Shown: positions 10,295 to 21,379, counted from the first letter of the stretch. The stretch is DNA of 25,000 nucleotides from Takakia lepidozioides (GCA_030704615.1 JAKLZA010000075.1:1-25000), one strand, 5' to 3'. The notes: generated from the sequence alone by a model not told the origin. Made by a program: numbers and translations.

Positions 10295-11140
10295 ATGGGA
10301 GTGATGGAGCAGTTCCAGAGCGACAGGGCGACGTATGTGGGTGTGGCCCTAGCTCTGGCAGCCGTGGTGGCAGGGGCTTCGTATGTGTGGCTGAGCAGAC
10401 GCAAGCCCAAAATGGTTCTGGATCCAGAAAATTGGAAGAAGTTTGAGTTGGTGAAGAAGGATCAAGTGAGCCACAACGTTGTGAAGCTGCGATTTGGGCT
10501 GCCTACTCCAACGTCTGTGCTGGGGCTTCCCATCGGCCAGCATATTAGCTGCCTTGGGTTTGACTCGGAAGGTGCGGAGGTGGTGAAGCCATACACGCCT
10601 ACAACCCTCGACTCCGACGTTGGCCACTTTGAGTTGGTGGTCAAGGTGTACAAGGAGGGTAGAGTTTCTGCCTACTTGGGTCGAATGAAGGTGGGGGAGA
10701 AGCTCACATGCAAGGGCCCCAAGGGCCGCTTCAAGTACAAGCCCAACCAGGTGAGGGCCTTTGGGATGATTGCTGGTGGAAGTGGCCTGACCCCGATGTA
10801 CCAGGTGGCACGGGCGATACTGGAGAACCCCAAAGACAAGACGCAAGTCTATCTCATCTATGCCAATGTGACATACGATGATATTCTTCTTAAGGACGAT
10901 CTAGACCACATGGCAAGAGACCGCCCTGACCAATTTAAACTGTACTATGTTCTCAATGAGGCTCCAGAGAAATGGGACGGTGGTGTGGGATTTGTCTCAA
11001 AGGATATGATCAAGACTCACTGCCCTCCCCCTGCTGCTGACATCCAGATTTTGCGATGTGGACCTCCAGGCATGAACAAGGCCATGGCAGGCCATCTCGA
11101 CGCTCTCGGCTACTCCAAGGAGATGCAGTTTCAGTTCTAA
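10295..11140 (+). CDS. CBR1: NADH-cytochrome b5 reductase, plant CBR1 type, intronless
   Basis: This flavoprotein passes electrons from NADH to cytochrome b5 at the ER membrane, supplying fatty-acid desaturases and other b5-dependent enzymes. It has 281 residues, the length I know for Arabidopsis CBR1. Residues 14-33 form a hydrophobic N-terminal anchor followed by basic SRRK. The FAD-binding motif KPYTPTT starts at 98, GPKGRF is at 141-146, the flavin/NADH segment GGSGLTP at 161-167, and the NADH-binding CGPPG at 255-259. The protein ends in EMQFQF, as plant homologues do. The start is ATG at 10295, because the GTG upstream would add a low-complexity Glu/Arg stretch translated from the leader. 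The whole gene is one uninterrupted exon, unlike its spliced flowering-plant counterparts. No poly(A) scar is seen downstream. Confidence 0.96.
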   Translation: MGVMEQFQSDRATYVGVALALAAVVAGASYVWLSRRKPKMVLDPENWKKFELVKKDQVSHNVVKLRFGLPTPTSVLGLPIGQHISCLGFDSEGAEVVKPYTPTTLDSDVGHFELVVKVYKEGRVSAYLGRMKVGEKLTCKGPKGRFKYKPNQVRAFGMIAGGSGLTPMYQVARAILENPKDKTQVYLIYANVTYDDILLKDDLDHMARDRPDQFKLYYVLNEAPEKWDGGVGFVSKDMIKTHCPPPAADIQILRCGPPGMNKAMAGHLDALGYSKEMQFQF

Positions 11141-11999
11141 TTGTGTCTTGACTACTCTTTTCAATGGCCACAATGAAATGGCCATCTGACTAACAATCCA
11201 GACTAGCGCATTGCAGTATTGTTTGCCGCAGCATGCGATGCTCATGTAGTACTTGATCATGAGCGGGAATTGGAATCTTTCAATTGGCGTCGTCTATGGC
11301 CTTAGTCTATCAGTGCCAGGAATTGCCTCAGGGAGTTCATTTAGGGCTGGCTTGCCACCAATTCTTGACATTCTTCCATCAATATACACCCGAAGTTTTG
11401 TGTGTCAAGAGTAAAACGCTTGTTTGTTTGTAGTAGTAAATTTTCCCTGAGAATGCATTACACTATCAAACAATTTCACGGAAATTGAAGTTGGAAAGAT
11501 GTTCAGATTCTCAAAAAGTTTCACAATGGAATCATTCAAAGGAGGTGCCCGAGAGGCAAAGCCAGTCTGCACTTTTGGGATGTGAGATACAGCTTCCAAC
11601 TGCATTAGTGGATGGCCTCAGAAATGGTAGAAAGGTCACCTCCGCGCCAAAGAATCTTTCTCTCTCTTTAAAGAGGAAGTTAGGCAACTTCCAAATCACT
11701 TGTGTTCAAAGATATTGTGAATGCAGGGTGGCTGAGTTTAGTTGGATGTGCTTTGCAATATGTTCCATACTGCAACACGGAACACACCGGATATATACTG
11801 TGACCGTGGGCTGTCCAAGTTAAAGATGGGCATGGAAGCTATGGGGTCCTGCATTGTAGTTTGTCGACTGTGTTTGTTGACATGAGGCTGGGACCGAGAA
11901 ATACAATTTAGTGCACACAAGTCATACTTGGCTTAAAATCAACCAAGCACTTAGTCATTGTGCAATGTTGACCCTTAGACACCTAAAATGTTTGGGAAA
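11141..11999. other. Intergenic region, convergent 3' flanks
   Basis: This stretch lies between the stop codons of CBR1 (+) and the RPxSA gene (-) and should hold both 3' untranslated regions. Two open frames (11485-11823 on +, 11405-11605 on -) have no recognisable motifs, and neither can be joined to a neighbour. I see no repeat, RNA gene or hairpin terminator. Confidence 0.5.
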
Positions 12000-14468
12000 T
12001 TAGATCAAATGCCGCACAGCAGCAATGTCTTCTTGCAACCGGGCTTGGTATTTCTGCACTCGCACTGGGACATTCTTCTCATTCCACTTGCAAGATGTCA
12101 CGCCTCTGCTCAGTGTGAACACCTCTGCACTCGTAGGTCTCCTGTATCAATAATACAGACAGTCTAAATAAATCAAATAGAGAAGAGTACATGAGGACTG
12201 GTCATGCATGTATGCCTCAGGAGCAGAGGCAGAATTCGAGTTTGTAATTGCTTCAAAGTGATGAAGTGGACTTGCAGGGATGTATTAGTATCTATGGCCT
12301 TAGTTCGCATGAGTCTGAAAGTACTTGTGTACTGTAGCGAGCAGACATGAGCAGGCCCAGTAGGCTCAAATATTGTGTGGAGTTTGATACCAAGTGGAAG
12401 TCTCTGGCTGTAGCATACTAGTTATTTCAGCTGCACCTCTTCACTCGAATTGATTGATTAGAGCCCTGGTTCTTATGCCATGGTTACCACGGCTATCAGT
12501 ATATCATTGGCTATAATACCATTAACTCTATGAATGAAAGAACAACTTCAGATATTATATCAAAGCTCTAGCCCTGTGAAAGCCTCAATCTTTGCATTCA
12601 CAGGATGGGTACAATACGTATGCAGCCATACCTGGCAGTCAATGGCACATTGCACTGAGGAGACACTGCTCTTGCTGTACATGAGACTGTATGTGGCCGG
12701 ATAGATACTGTGATACCGCACTGATGCCTGGTAGATGGTATCCCAATTGCCACAGCTGCAGAGTGAGGCCTCCATGTGGTGGGTGATTTAGGTCTCGGTG
12801 AGAAAGAAACAGATTGTGGTCGACATGCAAAGATCCCTGCAAATTGAGGCCTTGAAGAAAACCCTGTAGATTGCGGCCGGAAAGAAATAGCAGCAGATTG
12901 AGGCCTTGTTGAAGTAGCTGCAGATTGGGGCCGTGTAGAAATTGCTGCAGATAGAGGCCTGGCAGGAAAGGGTGTCTCAAGTCTTGGGGTGAAGGATACA
13001 GAATGGGGTCTGCCTGCCAAGAACCCCTCGGAGTGGGGCCTAGGTACATAGATCGCCGACTGTGGGCGAGAGAGATCTCCGGTGCTCTTACACTTGTTGG
13101 AAAACTTGGCAGGATTGAGATGTGTATGGAGCCTTACGCTGGAAGGTTGATCCCAAACATAGCCACCCATGCCAGTTGTGGGTTTGACATGTTTGCCTGT
13201 GCCCACAAACGGTGTTTCCCCCAGTTGAGTCACCCATTGTCTCTGGGTGTCCTCCTGCCCAGCAGTATGTCTGTCTTGCAATTGTGAACCCAAAGGGGGT
13301 AGTGGATAGTCGCGAGTAAGCGACAGACAAAGTTTTGGAGGCTTCGGAGCATCTGTACCAGGCCAGAAGGGAACACGAATGGGAAGGGGTGCAGGTCTCC
13401 AAGAATACCTTGGTTGATATTGCGCTATTTCTTCAGGCTCCTTTTCAATAATCCCTGGCCAGAATGGACAATTTGGTCCAATTGGAAGTGGGTTATGATG
13501 ATGAAGACCATCTCGATCCAGTCTATCAAACATGGGGACGGCTGAACTCCAGTTTGTTGTTGCTGCAAAGAGGGGTGGTTGCAGCTTGCTGTAGATGACA
13601 TCGTCTCTGCTCCTCAAAGACTTCGGAACACACTCTTCAGGAGGTCGAACAAGTTCCTGACAGAGCATCAGACACAATTCACATTTACCACAACTGGAGC
13701 TAGAATAGTCCAATTTCATGAAGAGTATGGAAATCAGATCTTCATAGGCAGGATTCATGGCAGATATAGCCAGTGGACATAATGGTGCAGAGATGCCATC
13801 GGTATTCCACACCAAAAGACAATGTCCATTTGCTATCTAACATGTACTTCTTAGTCTATTTCTATGTTGTAGTGTTTGTATTGTCATACAAACATGCAAA
13901 CAAGGGCACCTTACTTGAAAGATACTCCCTTTTCTGATCCAGCATGGATCTTCGAGAGGTTCCGGATCAGTTTCGAATGCAGAGTCACACTCTCTTGCTT
14001 TGTTACAACCTTGAGTTCCCATCCGCTCCCCATGGGTCTCTGTGGGGTGTTGTAACACCTCATCAAACCGGGTTTGCCACATAGGAGGGTTTTCCACAAA
14101 TGTTCGGTGTCGGGAGTGCACAGTTGTTGGTGGAAAAACCATATTGCTACAGCCCTGCATGTTTGCTTCTGTGGGTTCAAATACCATGCTGTTCAAGATT
14201 CTTTCTGGGGCACCAAAACCCTGGTGAATATGGCTTGACACACAACTTGCAGGCATGTACCTCGGACCTCGTCGTTTTGAGGGAACGATTGGGATAATCT
14301 TTTTGAGCATCTTCCAGTAGTCTAGATATCCTGTTGGGAATTTTTGGTTTCAAGTCTGATCAGCATCTGATCCAGCACTTCTGTAGTATCTTGGTTAGAC
14401 AAAGCATGAAGATACAATTGGCAGAATGGGTGACACAAGCATTTAACTTTCAAAGGTGTTATTTTCAT
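12000..14468 (-). CDS. RPxSA-repeat protein, candidate cilium/flagellum component
   Basis: There are three exons: 14468-13915, 13836-12632 and 12141-12000. Introns are GT-AG, and the exon 2 to exon 3 phase fits exactly. If the single-base break at 14341-14345 is bridged, the protein has about 633 residues. The N-terminus (MKITPLKVKC) is followed by a helical stretch (EVLDQMLIRLE) and LDYWKMLKKIIP. The middle has a cysteine cluster (CGKCELCLMLC, about 234-244) and two copies of PFWPG (309-313 and 341-345). Residues 442-546 carry about twelve units of nine residues with Arg-Pro-x-Ser (RPQSA, RPHSV, RPQST, RPLSA). Exon 3 adds RPTSA and a helical C-terminus (RVQKYQARLQEDIAAVRHLI). I do not recognise the family. 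Repeats of this style occur in ciliary proteins as I recall, so a sperm-flagellum role is inference. The next gene upstream, on the same strand, is also a repeat protein. Confidence 0.75.
12682..13068 (-). repeat. Tandem nine-residue RPxSA-coding repeat
   Basis: Arg-Pro starts at repeat-relative residues 1, 10, 20, 37, 46, 55, 64, 73, 83, 92 and 100, with a degenerate unit at 29 and an outlier (RPHTV) at 124. The period is therefore 9 with occasional 10 or 8. At the DNA level the units differ in third positions, and several flanking residues are replaced, so this is an old, selected protein repeat and not a fresh minisatellite. Two adjacent units (ISTRPQSAA and TSTRPQSAA) are the most alike. 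Confidence 0.85.
14341..14345 (-). other. Apparent one-base deletion in a homopolymer, RPxSA gene exon 1
   Basis: On the coding strand this is a run of five A. Upstream of it the frame from ATG 14468 reads protein-like (DQMLIRLETK). Downstream the protein-like frame is the neighbouring one (FPTGYLDYWKMLKK). Exon 1 is 554 bases long, one short of the multiple of three that the downstream intron phase requires, so one extra A would restore a continuous frame. No intron fits here, since the only GT-AG pair would give about 48 bases in the wrong phase. It is either a real frameshift, leaving a shorter protein from ATG 14310, or a consensus error. Confidence 0.6.
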
Positions 14469-15710
14469 TCTCTTTCTTGAAGTTCATGTTGATGCAACAA
14501 TGCCCGCCTGACCATGGATTAGAATCATCTTTTGCTGCATAATGGGGGGTGTGAAGGTAGGTGAGCTCCCCCACCTTTTCCATCAGACACAAAGGCTGTT
14601 GACAGCAGCTTCAGCTCTGCTGGGTTGAGGTCCACTTGCAGTTGTTTCAAGGCCCACCCTACCTCCCCAATGGTTAGTTTTCCTGCACATGGCCACGTAT
14701 GGACACATATACCAATATTCCACTGTGGAGGTCCATGAAAACTGTCATCAACCTAAGGATCTCTTAAAGGTCCCTCCTATTTTCGTGTGTGGTGTATGGG
14801 CATGAAGTGAATCAGTGACTCTCTCTCTGCTTGCTCTGGCACCCTCTTCACCTGTCCCTTTCTCCTTCAGCAGAGACATTGCATGACTTGACCTGACTAA
14901 TGAATACCATCCCAGGAAATGTTTCTTATAAAAACCTCCTCTCCCGGGACCCTAATCGGAGAAGAAACAAACCACTGTGTGCAGGATCTAGTCTTCTGAA
15001 AGTATCTGCAACCTCCTTTGGTTGAGTTCCCTGTATTTTCTCCTGCAGTCAAATGCACTTGTGAGACAGGTTGTGTTCATCGTATTATTGTTATAAAGAT
15101 TGGCCTGATACAGAGCCAAAAGGGTGTTGTTTATGTGTGCAATGCACACTCAGAGTCATATGACAGTTTGATGTGTAGGTGTGTGCAGTTAGGTGGGCGG
15201 GGGTGATACCTACATTCTACTATGACCTTCGCCTTACTGGCGAAAATCCACTCTCATCTACCTATCAGAACCACAAAATAGCCCCTCAAAGGAAGCAGCC
15301 TGCAATTTGGAATTTTGCAGTCGCCACCTGGGTGCAAAGCGCCAAGGTTGCAAATCCTCTTTTGACAGCTGCAAGTTGAATCCTGGCCACTACACTAGTG
15401 CTCTGCTACGAGGATCGGGAACTGTTTGAAGGAAAAAAGGTGTGCAATTTACTGACAATGCACCTATAAATTGTTTCAAACAACTTTTCTTGCAGTTGTT
15501 CCTAATACAGAGGGATGGAACGCTCTACTGGTAGATGGAGGGCAGTTTCCCTTTCCTAGGTGCACAATTAAAATCCGTTCTTAGCTAGAGGGAAGACAAC
15601 TCAAATAAAACCTAACCAGGTCAAGTTACACCCAAGATCCGTCGAAACTTGCAACCTCCCAAATAACTACCACCCTAGAAGATCTTCAATGGATGCAAAA
15701 CTATTGGAAA
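14469..15710. other. Intergenic region upstream of the RPxSA gene
   Basis: This should contain the promoter of the minus-strand RPxSA gene and the 3' flank of the DIxG gene. There is a TATAAAAA at 14927-14934 on the plus strand with no plus-strand gene to serve. Short plus-strand frames (15018-15206, 15179-15379) show no motifs. Nothing else was recognised. Confidence 0.4.
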
Positions 15711-18700
15711 TCAAGCCCCAGAGAAGCTAGCGTCATGAATAGTTCTCATCCAGGTTTTGGAAATACCAGGTAACAAATATACCTGTACCCTGTCTCTCAG
15801 GAGGGTCATCGCTGCTGATTCCGCCCCCTGTTGTTGAGTTTCTCTTGCAATCCGGTTTCTTGAATTTTGCTTCCTCTTTAGAACTCCATCAAGCCATGTG
15901 GCGCTGCCAACATCAGTACCCTGCATGCCCCACTTTGTGGGTCAAGAGTGCTGGCGGCCAGTATTCTAATTTCCCCCAATCTGTAAAAACTTGATGGATA
16001 AAACAAACATCGATACATTGAATTCAGTAGTCCTGAGCTCCCAGGGTTGGATCTCTAAAAATGTTGCTAAAAACTGCAAGGACAGAATTACTTTCCACAA
16101 ATTTCCATTCCCACTTTCATTAGGGCCCATATGACCAATTTGAGGATGGACTACAGATTCACAGGTGAACAATCAATGCTCTAACCTCCTCTATGTAGAG
16201 TCTGAGAACTTGACTTACAAGTTTTTCCTTGTGTCCATAATTCTTATGACTGCTTTGTAATAAGCAAAAAAGTGAGGAACAGCTTCAGAATGGGGACCTC
16301 AATATCATCCACATCAAGGCTGAGATTGTTTGGGCATCCAAAGCTTCGATTGCGAGTCCGCCTTCTGCAGTGGGAGCCGTGAATGTCTTGATAAACCATA
16401 GAAGAAGGGTCCCGCACGAGACGTTCCTCAAAGGGCCCATTGATATCCTTCACTTTTAAGCACAAGTCTCGGACTCCTCCTTTACCTAGACCCATAGTTG
16501 AGGGTGTCATAAAAAATGATGTCATGACAGATACATCAACTGCTTACTTCCGTTTTACTACTATTGTCACTGTTTTGGAGAGGTGAGTTTAGGATTTGGG
16601 AAAAGAAAGTCTTACTTGGGTGTTATTGGCCTAGGAACTAAACATGACATTGGTAGCTAGTGTAAAATAGTGGAATAGCAACAAGCAGTGGTGAGCTAAT
16701 GTAATGGCACGCCAGTATCCCTTCGGTCTTCCAATACCCTTGAACTTATATGTGGCTGTGAGAGGAGGTTTGGTCTACCTTCCATGCTTTTCCTAAGAAT
16801 AAGAAAACCAGCCTATCTATGCAGGGTCTCGATATAGCAGAATTATTCAGCAACTCTGTCTAGATGCTTCATCAATTTACGTGTCAGAAAGAAGACATAA
16901 GACCATTCCAATGAAGGTCTAGGTGTTAAGAATATAAGAGCTCACCAAACCTGCGGCGATGGAAAGGCCTCCATCCAGGGCATGTGCCTTCTATATCCTG
17001 AACATTGAGAGTCTGGGAGTTTCTCTCCTGGACCAGTACCCCATACCGTACATGGAAAAGGGATTGAGCATTACCTTAATATTTCCAACTCCTACCTTCA
17101 AAGAGTGTGCATGCCCTTGGTGGACTTGTTTTCTTTCAACTAGTGGTTATAAGGCAGGACCATGATGTACCATTGAAAATGAAACATCATACATCAGACC
17201 ATCAGATCAGGCATTGGATCACATCAGACCCAGCAGCACAATCAAGAGGCTTGCAGTGATACTCCTCCTTCTGGCTTGAATTGCTTCTTCCTCCAGGACA
17301 TCTGGATCCTACTTGGCAGTTCCATAAGGCAACGCTGCCCTCCTTGTTTCCTAAACATCAATAATATGTATGTCGGCAACTTTTGCAGGCCATGTCAGGC
17401 TACCCATAGAATGTATGATTACTCCATCCACCATATTAGAGTCATTCCTTCAAGGTTACCTGCTGAGTGAAAAGCTTACAGAAGTTGAAATTCTGGAAAT
17501 CGGTCGAGCTCCTTTGATGTCCCGTGTGTCCAGGCTGCCGAATCATAGCAAGGTTCTACCACCAATCACTTCAGGTAAATGAAGTGGCTTGTGACAGCCT
17601 TCCATATAGCCACTTGGCCCCCAGCAGCTAAGCTGTTGACCAAGTATTGAGTACTCAGTGAAGGCATTGGGAGTTACCTGTCTCGGAGAAACTTGGGTAC
17701 ACTTGGAATATTCTCAGCAAAGGAGGGCAGGGTGTAGCGTGGTTCCAGCGGATCAGTGTTCCTGGCTGGGACAGGCCCTATTCTCATGCTCTGCATCCCC
17801 ACATGCACATATTCTCGAAGTGTTTTCCAAGAGAAGAATGTGACTTTGGAATGCACAAAAAGTTCCCACCCTTAATGATGTAAGGCTTTTCTAGTGACCT
17901 TTACACCTGTCTAACTTCCAAGGGCATTCAAAGGAAAATGCTGACAAATTTCTCAAATAGAGCGGACCCCTTCAAACCCCAAGGTTGTAACTACTTTCAT
18001 GGTTCCAACAATTATGCACATTGTCTTGCTATGACTGTATTGTGAATAGATAAGCAATACATCTTACAAACAGTAGTGAAAAGTGTAGGTGTGCTTGAGG
18101 CTCCAAGAGAAGAATATGCAGCCCCAGCCATTTGTAGGACACCGTTCAGAATATATCAAGAGCAAACATATCATGGGGGACGCATACACCACAGAAGTCC
18201 AAAGACTCTGGTCAGTGTAGACAATATAAATCCAGTTCCCAATATAAATCCAGTTTATATTAAGTAGCCGAGGTGGTAAGAGTACCTTCCAGGGATCCGG
18301 ACGATTTCCATCGATGTCATCAGTCGTGAGGTTGTGGTGGGGTCTGTTGACTTTGGCTGTGATCACCCCACCCTAGTATCAGAAAAGTACTTGCCAGAAT
18401 TATGACATTGGTCTCCCACCCCTCTCATCTCCTTGATACTCTGATGTCAAATTGACCAGATCTCTAATCAGTACGATATCCATCGAGTCAGTGGCCAATT
18501 AATGTTGAAACCAAGGACAAAGTAAACGGCCATGGATTATTGGAATCCCTTTAGAGGTAATATGAGACAATAGAGCATCTTCACCCATTTCAGTGAAGAG
18601 CCCAAGAGCCCTGCATCTGGCATCCTCAAGCAGACTCAGTGCAAGCTTTCCTTGTTACGCAATGGTCATCCTCCTATGTAGAAGATGCAAATCACATGCA

Positions 18701-20468
18701 AGTTAGAGGCTCTCACCAGGGATCCAAACGTGTGGTGTGCTTTTTGGAATATCCCGATCCCAGTTCTTCGTCATAGTACATCGCTGATTGCCACCCATGA
18801 CCCAATGGTACAATGTTTTAGAACATGCTGAACTGGATAGACATAGTGACAAATAGGTGGAGTCTACATGAAAGCTATCACTATATCGTGTCTGTTCCTT
18901 GAATGTAAATGTATAGGACTTACATGATAAGGGCCACGATTTGTGTACTTGTATAATGGGTGAGGTTTGGCGAGGGCAATCCCTGAGTTCCCACCAATAC
19001 AAGTAAACCACATTAAAGTCACAGCTTCTTAGAATCATTGCTACATGTCTTTATAACCATGTAAGACATACAGCTGGTTTGACATTGATTTTTCAGTTTA
19101 AATTGGCTAGCATGGGCATGTTCTTGATTGGAAAGTATAGATATTCAACTGGGCAAGATGCATATCTTGGGGCAACTGTACATGGTGTAGAATGAAGTTG
19201 CAGTCTGTCTTGTCATGCCCAAGTGGGACGGTCTAGAAAACAGGCTACCAAGTCCCCAAGCACACAAGTGTCAATTTCCCCAGCTTGCATCTGCTCTGGG
19301 CAGTGCACCCATGGTTGATCTGGAGAGTCCAGAGATATGTAGGCCACTGAAAGACTCTTAAGCTGAGTACTACATATGCAATATCTCAGCTCAAGTCAAG
19401 TCACTTTGTTATGGAGAGGTATTGAAGGTGAAGCGAAACTAGGGCCAGGACCTGAAGTGCAGTAAGAAGGCAGGGAAAATCATGCAGGAAACTTTACAGC
19501 GAGCATGATTGATGTAGCAGTAGAATGTAGATTCATTTCCCAACATACCCTCAACAGAGAGAGTGCATGGACCCGTAGCATTGTAACTTGTTCTCTTCAG
19601 TAACCCTGTTTTGCATCTTCGGTTAAGTCTGCAAAATGGGAGCCGTGTAAATGAATTGGACTTCTGATCAACCAGCAAGACATCAAGGAAGGGTTTTTTT
19701 CAAGCTGCTAGGTAGATGGTAATGTTGAACTCAGGTTAGGTCATGGCGACTCTGAGAATGCCAGATTATTTCTAAGGTACTGAAATGCCACTAAGTGAAT
19801 CCAAAAGAAACAAAGAGACGCAACTAGCCCCCCAGCCACTCATGAGGGCAGATCCCAGAGTTGATCTAAACAGAATCCCTTGTTTACCTCATTGTGCAGA
19901 GCAGCCTAAGCAGCTAAGATTCACTTCAAATCGCCAAGCTGGACCTTAAGCTGACCGGCTCATCCTGCACTTATGGTGTCCTTCCAAAATCTACGCAAAT
20001 CCTCCTGAAAATACCTCTCAGAGCAGAAGGACACCTAACACATGAAATTTGCTGAACCAATTACCCAAGCAAATGGACTTTGCCCCAAGTACCCCTCCCA
20101 GCCATCACATTGCCACTTGCTAGATCAGCCCTAGATCCCAGCTCCTTTGGGGATTTGAAGAATCTTCCACCCCTCCCACTCTGCAAATATCAGTCATGGT
20201 TCTGAGCGTTCTCTGATCCCACTGAGTGCTGAATTCAAGGATTCACATGATGTGAGGTAACCATGTAGGAGAGAATCAATACCAAACCCAGGGTTTAAGA
20301 ATTTGTTCTATTGCGCGAAACCTGATTTTGATATTATGAGATACAACACCACTAGTTGGGCTAAACCATCTGGAAGGCCCAAACTAATTTTTTCACCTCA
20401 TTCATTGGGGCCGGGGGTGCCAGAGTCTTCTTCCTTCTCTTCCTACCCCTGCTGAACTGGACCGACAT
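15711..20468 (-). CDS. DIxG-repeat protein, multi-exon, candidate flagellar protein
   Basis: Well-supported exons, joined by GT-AG introns with consistent phases, are 18372-18286, 17790-17678, 17022-16946, 16485-16298 and 15920-15783, giving 201 codons. Their products carry a recurring Asp-Ile-x-Gly motif in the settings TTDDIDGNRP, NVQDIEGTCP, KVKDINGP, VYQDIHGS and DVDDIEGT (this last made across a splice junction). Between the first two lies TDPLEPRYTLPS, and basic Arg-rich linkers lie between others. Tentative 5' exons that also keep phase are 19319-19249, 19663-19549 (ending TLSVE plus one base) and 20468-20397 (ATG, MSVQFSRGRKRRKK). The 3' end either splices at 15782 or reads through to a TGA at 15711. 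I cannot name the family. Comparable DIxG repeats in flagellated protists are a recollection and were not searched. I am sure of coding in the 3' half and much less sure of the 5' half. Confidence 0.6.
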
Positions 20469-20579
20469 GATGTGTAACTAAAGTTCAAAATCGTTGCTAT
20501 ACTCCTGAGCCTATCTGAAAATGGTGTGAAGCTAGTCTACCCAAGGACAGTGAGTTCTCTCATGAGGCGGCGCTAATTT

Positions 20580-20815
20580 GTGCGTCAGAGACCTCAAGTG
20601 TGGACCTTGACTCGCCTTGTTGATATCTTCTGTCAAGGAACCTATCGGTGGTTCTCAGCTGAGCGGCTTTACAAGTTCTTTGATTATGCGGTGGATCTAT
20701 TGCCTATCTATTGATCTGGAAAGTTGAAGCGGGGAAGGCACAATCTGTAATTACGGACCACATTGCCTTTTGGAGGTCAGTTGTGACGCATTGCGCAGGA
20801 TTTTCGTTTTTGTAG
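20580..20815 (+). pseudogene. Plus-strand coding-like remnant, broken by a frameshift
   Basis: Two abutting frames read like protein. The first, 20580-20714, contains WFSAERLYKFFDYAVDLLP and ends in TGA. The second, 20711-20815, contains VEAGKAQSVITDHIAFWRS and ends in TAG. They overlap by four bases and would join by a one-base shift. A TAA lies just upstream in the first frame, so no start is seen. I do not recognise the product. It lies antisense in the gap between the proline-rich exon (21030-21379) and the tentative first exon of the DIxG gene, and is probably a fragment of a transposon or a decayed gene. Confidence 0.35.
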
Positions 20816-21029
20816 CTGGAAAAGAATCTCTCATCGGGATTTTATGAAGGCATGTTCACAAACAGCCAAAGCTGCTGGAACGCCAATCCTCACAAGCTCT
20901 TCAAGGCTTCTCGTCACAATTTCCAACAGATTCAAGGAGAGGAAACCTGAGACTCAGCAGCTGAGTGGCAAAGAGCAAGTCCTACCTAAAGTGTGTTCAG
21001 TTGTCGCACAAAATCAACAGACACGTGAG

Positions 21030-21379
21030 CCAACATAGAGAGAAAAATGAGCAGGGAGAATTGCTTGCCGGTGATCGTCGGCAACGGAGAGAGTATCAAG
21101 CGACATGGACTTGAGAGTCTTGGTGTACGGGAAATTGGGCTCGAAATCATCTTGCGGTATTGAGACCAACACGAGATCATTTTTCTGCTGTGATACCCAT
21201 TGATCTCGTCGTTGTGGCCCCCTGGCCAGAGGGCTAGTTGCAGGAGTGACTGGCCGGGCAGAGCTCTTAGCTCGAGGAGGGCTGCCACCCGAATGGGGAG
21301 GGCTAGTGCGGGGTGTGAGGGGCCGAACAGAGATCTCCTGCGGCTTGGGCTTCAGAACGCGCGTCTCGCATATCGTCAT
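21030..21379 (-). CDS. Proline-rich first exon, gene not completed
   Basis: ATG at 21379 is preceded by an in-frame TGA, so this is a plausible true start. The product begins MTICETRVLKPKPQE, followed by a Pro/Ser/Thr-rich basic segment with two copies of RP[LV]TPxTSP (RPLTPRTSP and RPVTPATSP), then QQKNDLVLVSIPQDDFEPNF and KSMSLDTLSV. The exon end is unresolved: GT sites occur after LDTLS, near 21083, and after FSLY, near 21030. It may be the real first exon of the DIxG gene, because the ending resembles the segments that precede DIxG motifs, or it may belong to an independent gene. I do not recognise the protein. Confidence 0.4.

Noticed and set aside
10349-10846. Long minus-strand frame of 165 codons
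   Set aside because: It is a shadow of CBR1 on the opposite strand. All conserved motifs are in the plus-strand frame.
11485-11823. Plus-strand frame of 112 codons in the CBR1-RPxSA gap
   Set aside because: It has no recognisable motif, mixed composition, and no splice connection. It lies where two 3' flanks converge.
18703-19038. Minus-strand frame with WDRDIPKSTP as a further DIxG exon
   Set aside because: The segment near 18710-18800 looks partly coding, but no donor and acceptor pair gives a phase that joins it to the exon at 18372. Its DIPK differs from the motif.
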